From NCBI RefSeq assembly GCF_900177345.1, contig NZ_FWZT01000008.1, positions 215,768-279,767 of the forward strand: a stretch of DNA of 64,000 nucleotides, given 5' to 3'. The notes under the pieces were generated by a model that was not told where the DNA came from, made no database searches, and was given only the letters and a program-made list of their open reading frames with translations. The position numbers were made by a program, and so were the translations under genes. This stretch comes from Pseudobacteriovorax antillogorgiicola (GTDB taxonomy: Bacteria; Bdellovibrionota_B; Oligoflexia; Oligoflexales; Oligoflexaceae). Shown in pieces: positions 23,958 through 32,670 of the stretch. The stretch's first letter is position 1, and every line of letters starts with the position of its first letter.

Positions 23958-25367
23958 TCACTCAGGGCTATGAGTATTAGCTGCTGCAAGGTGTAGGCTT
24001 TGCTCCCGACTTAGCCTGCCATTGAAGAAAAGATTGAGTAGAACCGCTACCACGGAACCGATCACGATACCGCTGTGTGTCAAGCCATGGCTCCAAGCTG
24101 GGAAATATTGAAAAAAGCCAGGTGAAAGGGTCGGGACCATCCCCATGCTTAATGATACAGCCACAACAAGAAGGCTATGGCTTTGCTTTTCGTAGTCTAT
24201 GGACGCAAGAATTCGAATTCCCGTAGCGGCCACCATACCGAACATTACAAGCCCAGCTCCACCAAGCACATACTGTGGGACGGAGGCTACCACGTGGGCG
24301 ACCTTAGGAAACAAGCCTAGGCCAAACAGAATCAAACCGCCAAAGGCTGTGACAGCTTTAGATTTTACGCCGGTGACTGAAAGTAGGCCAACATTTTGGG
24401 AAAATGACGTGTAGGGAAAGGTATTAAAAATACCACCGATCAGAGTGCCGAGGCCATCAGCTCTCAGGCCTCGGGTAATATCATCTTCTGAAACATCTTG
24501 GCTAACAATATTTCCGACAGCTAGGAACATGCCCATGGACTCGGCTAATACGATGACCATTACAAGGCAAAGGGATGCGATGGCGGTTAGGTGAAAGGTC
24601 GGCATCCCAAAATGAAATGGTGTGGTGATGGCTAACCAAGGAGCATCATCAATTCCATGAAGATTTATGCGGCCCAGCAAGGCGCAGACTAGTGTTCCCC
24701 CAAAAAGTCCTAAGAGTACGGCGAGATTCTTAATCATGCCCTTGCCGTAGCGATTGATAAGCAAAATGAGAGCTAGAACTCCAAATGCTATGACAAGGTT
24801 TGATGGTTTGCCATATTCAGGGTTCGCCAATCGGTAGGCACTGCCATCGATCATTTCGGTGACAAATGGCTGGCCACCGGCACACCAGTGGATGGCAACT
24901 CGCAAAAGAGAAAGCCCTATCAGGCAGATGATGGTGCCAGTAACCAACGGTGGAAAGAGCGGCAGAAGTTTCCCCATAAGAGGTGCGATCAAAATGGCAA
25001 ATAACCCTGCGATGATCACCGCTCCATAGATACCAGTTAAGCCGATGTTGGGATCGCTGCCCACAGCTATCATAGGGCCAACTGCTGCAAAGGTGACCCC
25101 CATCATCACAGGCAGGCGAATTCCAAAGCGCCCCAGGCCAAGAGATTGAATGACGGTGATGATTCCCGCAGCAAATAGATCGGCGTTGATCAAGAATGCA
25201 AGGTGCTCCTTAGGTAGGTTTAAGGCGCGTCCCACGATGAGTGGCACAGCGATGGTGCCTGCATACATGACGAGAACATGTTGCCAGCCCATCATAAAGG
25301 ACTTCAGGAACGACTGCTGCTCATTGCTAAACGACTTAGAACGCGCTATGATACCCACGGGTAACAC
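23958..25367 (-). CDS. NCS2-family xanthine/urate permease
   Basis: 469 aa, about 12-14 membrane segments. NCS2 landmarks are GWQHVLVMYAGTIAVPLIVG near the N terminus, VTGTIICLIGLSLLRVA, and the family signature region ESMGMFLAVGNIVSQDVSED followed by RADGLGTLIGGIFNTFPYTS and FSQNVGLLSVTGVKSKAV. The QNVGLL motif is typical of xanthine/urate members. It should import urate or xanthine by proton symport. It lies 107 bp downstream of puuD on the same strand, fitting a purine module. Start: GTG at 25367 with AAGGGA close upstream; a later start is possible. Confidence 0.9.
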   Translation of the reverse strand: MLPVGIIARSKSFSNEQQSFLKSFMMGWQHVLVMYAGTIAVPLIVGRALNLPKEHLAFLINADLFAAGIITVIQSLGLGRFGIRLPVMMGVTFAAVGPMIAVGSDPNIGLTGIYGAVIIAGLFAILIAPLMGKLLPLFPPLVTGTIICLIGLSLLRVAIHWCAGGQPFVTEMIDGSAYRLANPEYGKPSNLVIAFGVLALILLINRYGKGMIKNLAVLLGLFGGTLVCALLGRINLHGIDDAPWLAITTPFHFGMPTFHLTAIASLCLVMVIVLAESMGMFLAVGNIVSQDVSEDDITRGLRADGLGTLIGGIFNTFPYTSFSQNVGLLSVTGVKSKAVTAFGGLILFGLGLFPKVAHVVASVPQYVLGGAGLVMFGMVAATGIRILASIDYEKQSHSLLVVAVSLSMGMVPTLSPGFFQYFPAWSHGLTHSGIVIGSVVAVLLNLFFNGRLSREQSLHLAAANTHSPE

Positions 25368-25474
25368 TCCCTTCTTTCAACTCTGCATTGATTGGTTGCG
25401 ATCAAACTCTCATCTTTCTCTAGAGAGCTTGGATCTAGGGTTTCAGACAATCCTTATTGTGGATCATAAGTCAT

Positions 25475-26677
25475 CTAATGACTCATATTCTGCTGAAACC
25501 AGGCTTGAATTAATTGTCGTTCTTCATCTGTCATCTGAGTGATGTTGCCAAGAGGCATGGTTTTTAGCTGTACCGTTTGCGAGATGACCGCTGACGCATG
25601 CTTTCGCAGATCCTCGGGGCTTTCGAAGACGATGCCTTTCGGTGCAGGAGCGCCACCCATCATAGTGGGGTTGTAAGCATGGCAGCCGTAGCAACGTTTT
25701 TGGACCACGGCAAAGGCTTCTTCGGTGCTCACGGATCCCCGTACAAGCTTCGCTGGAGCGTCTGTTTGCGATGCTATGGGACTCATCCAGAAAAATACGA
25801 GAGCCATAACAGCGATCCCCGAAGCTGGAAAGTACCAATTGGTTTGCCCCCGATGTTTAAGGAGAAAGAACTGGCGAATCAAAACCCCTGCGATCATCAT
25901 GAGAATGAGGACAAGCCAGTTGTTTGCGTCTCGATACATGACTCCAAAATGATTGGAAAGCATGCAGAATAGAACGGGGAGCGTAAAGTAGGTGTTGTGA
26001 ACACTTCTCTGCTTACCTCTTTGGCCATAGATGGGATCAACGGGCTCACCAGCTCTCATGGCTGCCGTCACCCGCTTCTGACCAGGTATTATTACAAATA
26101 GAACATTGGCGCTCATCATGGTGGCCATCATCGCTCCGACGATGAGAAAGGCTGCTCGGCCGGGAAAAATCTGGCAGGCTCCGTAAGTTGCAATCCCTAT
26201 GAATAGTGATACAGCGATTCCTAGGGCGAGATTCCTAAAGCCAAAGATGCGGCACATGAGATCATAGACAAACCAGCCACCAGCTAAAAAACCTAGAGCT
26301 GTGACGATGGCTTGGGTAGGCGACATTGGAAGAAGATTAGGATCGATAAGGTATACTTGAGCATTTAGCAAGTACACTAGCAAGAATAGAGCAAATCCTG
26401 ACATCCAAGTGGAATACGACTCCCAGTAGAACCAATGAAGCTTCTTGGGTAGCTTCTCAGGCGCGGTGAGGTATTTCTGAGGGTTATAAAACCCACCACC
26501 ATGAACAGCCCAAAGCTCACCGTCGACACCTTTGTCTTGAAGGTCCTTGTCTTTGGGGCTCTGTAGACTGTTATCGAGCCAGACAAAGTAAAACGAGGCT
26601 CCGATCCAAGCTACAGCGGTGATCACATGCAGCCACCGGACTAAGACGTAGAGCCACTCCATAATGTAAGCTTCCAT
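25475..26677 (-). CDS. puuD: urate oxidase PuuD, membrane cytochrome c type
   Basis: 400 aa. The N-terminal about 300 residues form roughly eight membrane helices, starting LVRWLHVITAVAWIGASFYF, a PuuD hallmark, and including a soluble loop with ELWAVHGGGFYNPQKYL. The C-terminal domain is a cytochrome c with haem motif CYGCH and Met ligand candidates (MMGGAPAP, MPLGNITQMT). PuuD oxidises urate to 5-hydroxyisourate, passing electrons to the respiratory chain. ATG at 26677 follows AGGGGGAG and nearly abuts the HIU hydrolase stop, so the two are co-transcribed and act sequentially. Confidence 0.92.
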   Translation of the reverse strand: MEAYIMEWLYVLVRWLHVITAVAWIGASFYFVWLDNSLQSPKDKDLQDKGVDGELWAVHGGGFYNPQKYLTAPEKLPKKLHWFYWESYSTWMSGFALFLLVYLLNAQVYLIDPNLLPMSPTQAIVTALGFLAGGWFVYDLMCRIFGFRNLALGIAVSLFIGIATYGACQIFPGRAAFLIVGAMMATMMSANVLFVIIPGQKRVTAAMRAGEPVDPIYGQRGKQRSVHNTYFTLPVLFCMLSNHFGVMYRDANNWLVLILMMIAGVLIRQFFLLKHRGQTNWYFPASGIAVMALVFFWMSPIASQTDAPAKLVRGSVSTEEAFAVVQKRCYGCHAYNPTMMGGAPAPKGIVFESPEDLRKHASAVISQTVQLKTMPLGNITQMTDEERQLIQAWFQQNMSH

Positions 26678-27031
26678 CTAACTCCCCCTATAAGTTGAGT
26701 ATGACCAGGGAGAAAATAGAAGTGGAACATGGTAGTGCTGATCTTTGTCGCTAATGCTAAAGCGGATGGTGATGATGTCCAAGAAAGGTGGATCGGGAAG
26801 TTTTGTGCCTTGCGCCGCAAAGTATGGTGCAACGTGAAATGATAAGGCGTATGTTCCTTCTCGAAACGATGGTCCATCCAGCAAGGGCTTGTCGGTTCTG
26901 CCATCGGGGTTGGTGAAAATCTCAAGTATTTGTTCGGCTTGTTCGTTCGAGATCCGCGATAGGGTCACCAGCAAAGCGCCTGCGGGTTTCCCTGATGCGG
27001 TATCGAGCACATGTGTAGTCAGGCGACCCAT
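26678..27031 (-). CDS. uraH: 5-hydroxyisourate hydrolase
   Basis: 117 aa, the normal length of the transthyretin-like family. LTTHVLDTASGKPAGAL carries the catalytic His of motif 1, DGRTDKPL follows, FHVAPYFAAQG is the central strand, and the C terminus is the invariant YRGS. The enzyme opens the hydroxyisourate ring made by PuuD to give OHCU. It is the first gene of the minus-strand run uraH-puuD-permease. No OHCU decarboxylase is present within the window, so that step must be encoded elsewhere or occur spontaneously. Confidence 0.93.
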   Translation of the reverse strand: MGRLTTHVLDTASGKPAGALLVTLSRISNEQAEQILEIFTNPDGRTDKPLLDGPSFREGTYALSFHVAPYFAAQGTKLPDPPFLDIITIRFSISDKDQHYHVPLLFSPWSYSTYRGS

Positions 27032-27795
27032 GATCTCGGCTCCGTATCAATTGTATTAGGGACGATAGGTTTAATGCTGAGAAACTTAGCAACACCAAGC
27101 TAGCTGAAACATCATGCTCAGCTACGACCGCAGATCAAACTACGACCCCAATAATATCCCGCGCCGCTGCCTCCAAGGCGAGCCTACCGAAACGTGAACT
27201 CAAAAAATCAAGCTTACAATCCGACTCGTGCCTCTCGGTACGTTCGCACAACGCATCCCGGCGCCTGTATTCGTGCGTATCTTGGAGGCAAGACTAATCA
27301 TCAGGTTCGCGCTTGTCAATCGACTATTAAGATTTAAAGCCTACAAGACCGTTAGTTTTTATAGTGATGAATACTCGTTTCGATGCTTGGGTATATATAC
27401 TAGTGTAGGTTCCCGCTTACCTTGGCGGGGGACCTCTGAATTGACCAGAGTCGAAAGCCTAAGTTGCTGCTCCAAGATAAATTGGATCTTTAACTTGCTA
27501 ATTATACGTCATGAATTTGAACTCACGGGATTTTAAGGTGTTCACATTTGCGAGGTAAAATTGAATTATCTATTCAACTATCTGTAAATATTGCAATTAC
27601 TTGCTTTCGAAATGGGTGCCTTATTCGTTGCTAATATAATATCGAAGACAACCTATTGACGGTCTCGAAAAAAAATCGGGAATGGTATTGAATAGATCCC
27701 CTGTTTAAAAGCTTGTTTAAATGCTGTTTGGCTTAACGTGGCTCTTCTTTTGCTAACACTGTTCAATGCAACACTAATGATTTTTGGAGAGAGAC
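27032..27795. other. 764-bp region without a convincing gene
   Basis: No open frame here has both a ribosome-binding site and protein-like composition. Two structural elements stand out: an inverted repeat TGCCTCCAAG (27168-27177) and CTTGGAGGCA (27281-27290), about 100 nt apart, and a GC-rich hairpin near 27410-27435 (GGTTCCCGC with GCGGGGGACC). AT-rich sequence at 27540-27780 should contain the promoter of the following lipoprotein gene. A small RNA between 27150 and 27440 is possible but not demonstrated. Confidence 0.35.
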
Positions 27796-28524
27796 ATGTT
27801 TAGCAAAAAACTAGGAATGGTAGCGGTATTTCTTTTGGCAGTAGGCTGTGGCGTTCAGGAAGACGCAAACACTGGTAGCACTCTTGATGCGCTCTATGCT
27901 GAAAGCAGCATCGGATCGCTTAGGTTTGCAGCTGAAGGTGGACGCGTATATCTAGCTGAAGGTAACCGAGTTCTACCATGGGCTCATTCAGCGCCTACAC
28001 AAGCTGGAAACAAAGTTCAGTACGCTGGTCGTACGATTGGTGATATTCAAACTGGGTACCTATGTAACGGTCCTTATGATGCTGTTTGTGATGCGTCTCT
28101 TTATAAGAGCAGACCTTCTTCAATCACTATCAAGCAGACAGGAGCTATCGGTGCTTCACCTGTAAACCCAAGTCAAGTTCGTTACATCACAGCTAACACC
28201 GCTGCACTGCAGAACATTCAAGTTGGCACTCCAGTTGGTGGTATTGCCAAAGGAAGCTGTAACGTTTCTACGTCGTCTGGTTCTAAGCGTTTGAGCCTTA
28301 CTGTAGAGCGTAAGAAAGCTACAGGTTCAAATGGCCAAGCTCTAGAGATGATCGAAGTTAAAACTCCTGTGTATCAGTACAACCCATCTTCAGGTTCTTT
28401 GCAGTACACACGTATGAAAACTCTACAGCGTGTTTACAGCAACGGTGCTGTTCAGAACGTAGAGGCTTCTACAGCTAGCCAGGGTACTGAAGTACAAGGA
28501 TTGCTACGTTTGTTCCAAATGTAG
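27796..28524 (+). CDS. lipoprotein of unknown function, 242 aa
   Basis: ATG at 27796 was chosen: GGAGAG lies 5-6 nt upstream and a textbook lipoprotein signal follows (MFSKKLGMVAVFLLAVGCG, lipobox LAVGC). The mature chain begins with a short acidic linker and is then beta-rich, with a Cys pair (GYLCNGPYDAVCDASLY) and Ser/Thr/Tyr-rich strands (TPVYQYNPSSGSLQYTRM). I recognise no domain. The codon use is clean and the gene stands alone between a long upstream region and a strong downstream hairpin. Confidence 0.7.
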   Translation: MFSKKLGMVAVFLLAVGCGVQEDANTGSTLDALYAESSIGSLRFAAEGGRVYLAEGNRVLPWAHSAPTQAGNKVQYAGRTIGDIQTGYLCNGPYDAVCDASLYKSRPSSITIKQTGAIGASPVNPSQVRYITANTAALQNIQVGTPVGGIAKGSCNVSTSSGSKRLSLTVERKKATGSNGQALEMIEVKTPVYQYNPSSGSLQYTRMKTLQRVYSNGAVQNVEASTASQGTEVQGLLRLFQM

Positions 28525-28640
28525 GAGTGATGATACCCAATCTCAGGTTGGGCTCGCGGTGCACAACATCGTGACTCGCTTATCGATGTGTCGAACCACA
28601 ATTTCCACAATTGTGCTGTGAGTTCAATTTTAGATGAAAC

Positions 28641-28684
28641 AAGCCCCCTCTTGGCAAGACTCCCCGGTTGCCAAGAGGGGGCTT
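28641..28684. terminator. 17-bp perfect hairpin after the lipoprotein gene
   Basis: AAGCCCCCTCTTGGCAA (28641-28657) pairs perfectly with TTGCCAAGAGGGGGCTT (28668-28684) across a 10-nt loop. No U-tract follows on either side beyond the stem's own TT. It lies 116 bp after the stop codon of the lipoprotein gene. The remainder of the 28525-28978 gap shows nothing assignable. Confidence 0.6.
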
Positions 28685-28978
28685 CCGTAGTTTGTAGTAG
28701 ACTTATTGTCAGTCCTTAAAGGAAATCTTTTTAGCCCTACAAAATTATATGGAGGAGGGAACTCAAATATTCCTCTTAAAGAAATCTTAAAGGTTAAAAT
28801 CGAAATCTCAGATCTACTTTGGGAAGTGATGATAACCCGTACGTCTCGAAAAGCTGGTCCCAGTCTGCACTGTTCTAAGTGCTACCTTTGGCCACCGTTG
28901 GTGACATCTTCATTTTAAGTCTTCATGGAACCAACCTTCTCGATAGAGAGATCCATTTGCTCCTCTCTGCGCATGAGA

Positions 28979-30175
28979 TTATAAGCTGCCTCCTAGGGAA
29001 ACCTTTAAGAACTGTCCGGAATAATCTGGGTTGTAACCCACTTCAATGCCAACTCCAGGCAGTGCAACCTCTTTTAGAAAGAAATATGTACCAATTCCAT
29101 AGGCCTTATATTGAACAGGTTTTGGCTTCAAGATCGCATATTCAAGAATTCCAATATCAACAAAGGGCCCTGTGACTAGGGTTCCAGCTGTGACTTTCCA
29201 TATGGGTGTGGGAAGGTAAGCAGACAGAGCTGACGCTTTGCGGGCCCAGACACCATTCTTAGGTATGCCGCGAAATCCGGGGCTATCGCCTAGGTAAATG
29301 AAGCCTTTTTGGGCAAGGGTTGCGCTTGTATAGCGATAAAATCCAGTGAGGCTTAGAGCGCTGTGACCTTGAAAGAGACTTGTGCCGTAGTGAAGCTGGC
29401 CATTGACCATAGTTTCAAGATCTTCTTCATCGGTGCGGTGGGTTTGCCTGATCACCCTGTAACGAAGATCCCAGCCGTTCTCGTAGTAAAGACGAAAATT
29501 TTTGGCCCCAAGGTTTCCCGATAGAGTTACAGCATCGAAGCTATAGTTACTAGCGCGACCGAATTGTTCTACCTCTCCAAACGTGCTGGCAAACGAGCCG
29601 AAACCGATCAAAATCTCGGATGAGCGGCCGAACGGTAGACCAAGATCGAGGGAGACCCGTCCCCGCTTTTCAATTTGCTTAAACAGGATATCGTCTCCGT
29701 CATAAAGATGATATTCTTCGTTCAGTGATAGTGTTGTTATGTTGATCCGAAGTGGGGTGTCGAAGACATTTTTAAACTGGAAGGATCCGTAGCCCAGTTC
29801 GGCGCGATTTCCGGAGAAGCCACCAGCAATGATACGATGGCCCATCCCTAGGAAGTTAGTTTCCACTAGAAACAATCCATAACGAGTGTCGGTCTTCGAA
29901 ACTTGAAGGTTCGGAATGGGAATCAATGTCCATCGGTCTTTTATTGTGACTGTCATGCCATCGCTTCGCTTGTCGACGACGACTTCAGAGAATATTTTTG
30001 AATCCATGAGGCAGGTTTCGATTTCTGATTTCGGTGCCTCTTTTAGATCATCAAAGCAGCGGTTTAGCAAGCGATCGATATAGACATTTTCGGTTCGGGC
30101 ATTGCCTTCGATCGCTACCTCGTAAGCCCATAATTTCGCTGGAAGCCAACACAACAATAATATTCTACGCCACAT
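28979..30175 (-). CDS. outer-membrane beta-barrel protein with a POTRA-like N-terminal domain
   Basis: 398 aa from ATG 30175, which has GAGGAA 6 nt upstream and a signal peptide (MWRRILLLCWLPAKLWA). Residues 18-90 resemble a POTRA domain (YEVAIEGNARTENVYIDRLL, then EVVVDKRSDGMTVTIKDRWT). The remainder alternates amphipathic strands with many aromatic residues and ends FLKVSLGGSL. The pattern GFRGIPKNGVWA near residue 300 resembles the 'RGY/RGF' loop of BamA/TamA/ShlB-type Omp85 proteins. It is shorter than BamA and has only one POTRA-like domain. It is probably an Omp85-like transport or assembly pore. Divergent from the adh gene. Confidence 0.68.
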   Translation of the reverse strand: MWRRILLLCWLPAKLWAYEVAIEGNARTENVYIDRLLNRCFDDLKEAPKSEIETCLMDSKIFSEVVVDKRSDGMTVTIKDRWTLIPIPNLQVSKTDTRYGLFLVETNFLGMGHRIIAGGFSGNRAELGYGSFQFKNVFDTPLRINITTLSLNEEYHLYDGDDILFKQIEKRGRVSLDLGLPFGRSSEILIGFGSFASTFGEVEQFGRASNYSFDAVTLSGNLGAKNFRLYYENGWDLRYRVIRQTHRTDEEDLETMVNGQLHYGTSLFQGHSALSLTGFYRYTSATLAQKGFIYLGDSPGFRGIPKNGVWARKASALSAYLPTPIWKVTAGTLVTGPFVDIGILEYAILKPKPVQYKAYGIGTYFFLKEVALPGVGIEVGYNPDYSGQFLKVSLGGSL

Positions 30176-30387
30176 ACTAGATTCCTCGCTTACAGATCTC
30201 AAAGGCTCAGCCCAGATGGTAGCATGAAGCATGGCCATTGCGGAAGCCGATCCGTCACAGGCAATCTCCGGCCAGCCTGTTCCAGCAAAGATTTGAGGCT
30301 TCTTATAGGTTTCTGGAATCGATATACTAGTAAGTCTTAGGAAAACAGTCGGCAAGGACTGACGTACAATCACAGAAAGGCACTTCT

Positions 30388-31425
30388 ATGGAAACCAAAG
30401 CATATGCAAATCATGCAGCCGACCAGGCATTCGTACCCTATATTTTCGATCGTCGAGACCCCGGGCCTGAGGATGTCGCGATAGATATCAAGTACTGTGG
30501 TATCTGTCACTCTGATATCCATACCGCAAGAAGTGAGTGGGGCCCAGCCCAGTACCCCTGCGTTCCCGGTCACGAAATTGTCGGCATCGTCCGCGACGTG
30601 GGTTCAAATGTGACTAGGTTCAAGGCTGGCGATAAAGTAGGAGTAGGATGTCTGGTGGATTCCTGTCGCACTTGCCCCAGTTGTGAGGAGGGGTTAGAAA
30701 ACTACTGCGAGAACGGTTTCACGGGAACTTATAATTCTACAGACCGGCATGGCGGATATACCAAAGGCGGGTATTCGAATTTTATAGTAACGGATCAGCG
30801 CTTCGTCCTAAGCATCCCAGAGAATCTCGACTTGGCCGCAACAGCTCCCCTGCTATGTGCTGGAATAACAACATTCTCCCCTTTGAAACATGTGGGCTTG
30901 AAAAAGGGAGATAAGCTCGGAGTTCTCGGCTTAGGAGGACTGGGTCATATGGCTGTTAAGCTGGGGGCATCATTCGGCGCCGAAGTAACAGTACTATCGA
31001 GATCAGCCCACAAACAGGCGGATGCCGAGTCACTTGGCGCTCATCGCTTCGTTCTAAGCACTAACGAGAATGCCGTTGCCGAACACGCAAATTACTTCGA
31101 TTACATCATCGATACGGTATCTGCGCCCCACGATCTAGGCCAGGCCTTCGGTATGATCAAGAGGGAAGGGACCCTCATTATGGTGGGAGCCTCAGACAAA
31201 CCCTTGGATCTTAACGTATTCCCGATGATCCTGAAACGCAGGAAAATGCTCGGTTCACTGATCGGTGGCCTGCCTGAAACCCAAGAAATGCTCGACCACT
31301 GCGGCCGGCATAACATAACCGCAGACATCGAATTGATCGACCCTGAGCGTATCAATGAGGCCTTCGATCGTACTGTAAAAAGCGATGTGAAGTATCGCTT
31401 TGTCATTGATTGCCAAAAATTCTAG
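30388..31425 (+). CDS. zinc-dependent NAD(P) alcohol dehydrogenase, YahK/cinnamyl-alcohol type
   Basis: 345 aa medium-chain dehydrogenase. The catalytic zinc site is visible in KYCGICHSDIH (Cys37, His41 region) and VPGHEIVGIV. The structural zinc loop is SCRTCPSCEEGLENYC. The nucleotide-binding Rossmann motif is GLGGLGHMAVKLG (about 190-202). The sequence FTGTYNSTDRHGGYTKGGYS is typical of the YahK/AdhC aldehyde reductase group, which prefers NADPH and reduces a range of aldehydes. ATG at 30388 lies 212 bp from the divergent barrel gene. It is monocistronic. Confidence 0.92.
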   Translation: METKAYANHAADQAFVPYIFDRRDPGPEDVAIDIKYCGICHSDIHTARSEWGPAQYPCVPGHEIVGIVRDVGSNVTRFKAGDKVGVGCLVDSCRTCPSCEEGLENYCENGFTGTYNSTDRHGGYTKGGYSNFIVTDQRFVLSIPENLDLAATAPLLCAGITTFSPLKHVGLKKGDKLGVLGLGGLGHMAVKLGASFGAEVTVLSRSAHKQADAESLGAHRFVLSTNENAVAEHANYFDYIIDTVSAPHDLGQAFGMIKREGTLIMVGASDKPLDLNVFPMILKRRKMLGSLIGGLPETQEMLDHCGRHNITADIELIDPERINEAFDRTVKSDVKYRFVIDCQKF

Positions 31426-31441
31426 CCTCACACCATGGGTG

Positions 31442-31618
31442 CTAGTTATCGGAGCTGGGCTTCTCAATGGCCGTTTGAGAAAGCTCGCTCGGTACCGATA
31501 GGCTAGCGCCATATCGAACTAGTGTACGTAAACCCCCAATGGCTAGAACGATGATCAGTAGACCCATCACATGACGGCGCCAAGGCTCTCTTTTTTCAAT
31601 TCCACACTTCACTTCCAT
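31442..31618 (-). CDS. single-pass membrane microprotein, 58 aa
   Basis: ATG at 31618 follows CGGAGGACAATAT, a strong ribosome-binding site. The product starts MEVKCGIEKREPWRRHVMGL, continues with one hydrophobic helix (LLIIVLAIGGLRTLV) and ends with a short polar tail (VPSELSQTAIEKPSSDN). Positive charges before the helix and polar residues after it predict N-in orientation. No family is recognised. It converges on the alcohol dehydrogenase gene, 16 bp from its stop. The clear start signal makes it more than a chance frame. Confidence 0.6.
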   Translation of the reverse strand: MEVKCGIEKREPWRRHVMGLLIIVLAIGGLRTLVRYGASLSVPSELSQTAIEKPSSDN

Positions 31619-31846
31619 ATATTGTCCTCCGGGAAATCAGTAACTGTCGGCAGAAGAAATACAATCTTGGTGCCAACAATTTTTTTATGAATTTCAGTAG
31701 GATGGCGGTTTGTTTCCGTTTCTTAATTAAACGATTGTTTAATTGCTGACAGGCTCCTCTCTACGGCCTCAAAGTGGGGCTTTAAGGGCCATGGTTACAT
31801 TTGTGGTGAGGGAGCCGATAGAGTCATAGAAATAAAAGGGGGGCTT

Positions 31847-32662
31847 ATGATCCTTTGGTGTTGTGGTTGCCAAAAATATCTTGGGGAGAAACAGCCCTAC
31901 GATGATTATTCTTTCACTCACAGTCTTTGCCGCGGTTGCTTTAAAAAGGCAACTAAGGAAGAGCGTGACCCTGGTTGGCAAACCCAAGATGATGCCTTAC
32001 GAGACATATTTCACGACTATCTCAATCGGGTTCAGGACAAAGAAGATATCGATCTCCAAGTCTTTATCAAGTCAGCAATCAAAACAGGCTTTGGTCCGAT
32101 TGAGCTTTTTTATCTGACCGTCCAGCCTGTACTCTACGATATTGGAATGAAGTTCTTTTCGGGAGAAGTAACTTACGAGCAGGAACGTATGTTCACGAGG
32201 TTTGCAGAAAAAGTTCTAAATCATATCTATCTCAACACAGAAAGACCCCATGCTGGACCATACCTAGCTTTGGTATGTGCTGATTCAAATTCTCATTCCA
32301 TTGGCATCCGTGCTCTAGCCTTGCGCTTGATGTCGGAAGGAATTCGCTGCGACCTTCACCTTCCGCAGCTAAACAAAGAAAAAATTATCGATATTGCCAA
32401 GAACCGGAATTTACACGGCATCGGTTTATCAGTTGCCACCATGGAGCAGCTAGCCGATATTCCAGAACTGCTACACAGGATTCGAAAGTCAAATCCCGGG
32501 ATTGCCATCCTCCTAGGAGGGCCCGTGATCGACCCTCAGAACATCCCTCATCCAGTTGATTTTGTTCACGATCGAAGCAATTTCAGCGCCCTACTTGAAT
32601 TCCTTCATGCCAGCTACAGCAAAGACTACAAGCCCTTCCACGAAGATGATCTGGCAAGCTAG
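31847..32662 (+). CDS. zinc-ribbon plus cobalamin-binding-type protein
   Basis: 271 aa. The first 30 residues hold two CxxC-type pairs (WCCGCQKYL and LCRGCFKK), a small zinc ribbon. Residues about 50-125 form the helical cap seen before B12 domains (AIKTGFGPIELFYLTVQPVL, YDIGMKFFSGEVTYEQERMF). A Rossmann B12-binding fold follows: LALVCADSNSHSIGIRALAL, IRCDLHLPQLN, GIGLSVATMEQ, IAILLGGPVI. The cofactor-ligand motif DxHxxG appears as NSHSIG, so the ligand His is kept but the Asp is Asn. Such proteins act as B12-dependent light or redox regulators. It lies alone, converging on the acyl-CoA ligase gene. Confidence 0.78.
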   Translation: MILWCCGCQKYLGEKQPYDDYSFTHSLCRGCFKKATKEERDPGWQTQDDALRDIFHDYLNRVQDKEDIDLQVFIKSAIKTGFGPIELFYLTVQPVLYDIGMKFFSGEVTYEQERMFTRFAEKVLNHIYLNTERPHAGPYLALVCADSNSHSIGIRALALRLMSEGIRCDLHLPQLNKEKIIDIAKNRNLHGIGLSVATMEQLADIPELLHRIRKSNPGIAILLGGPVIDPQNIPHPVDFVHDRSNFSALLEFLHASYSKDYKPFHEDDLAS

Positions 32663-32670
32663 AGTGTAAA

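Noticed and set aside
27228..27536. 102-aa plus-strand open frame in the long gap
   Set aside because: No ribosome-binding site and low protein-like character; it overlaps inverted repeats.
28706..29175. Two plus-strand open frames near the barrel gene 3' end
   Set aside because: One lies in non-coding sequence without a start signal, and the other is antisense to the barrel gene, which has a clear start and strand pattern.
31101..31406. 101-aa minus-strand open frame
   Set aside because: It is antisense to the alcohol dehydrogenase, which shows all family motifs.
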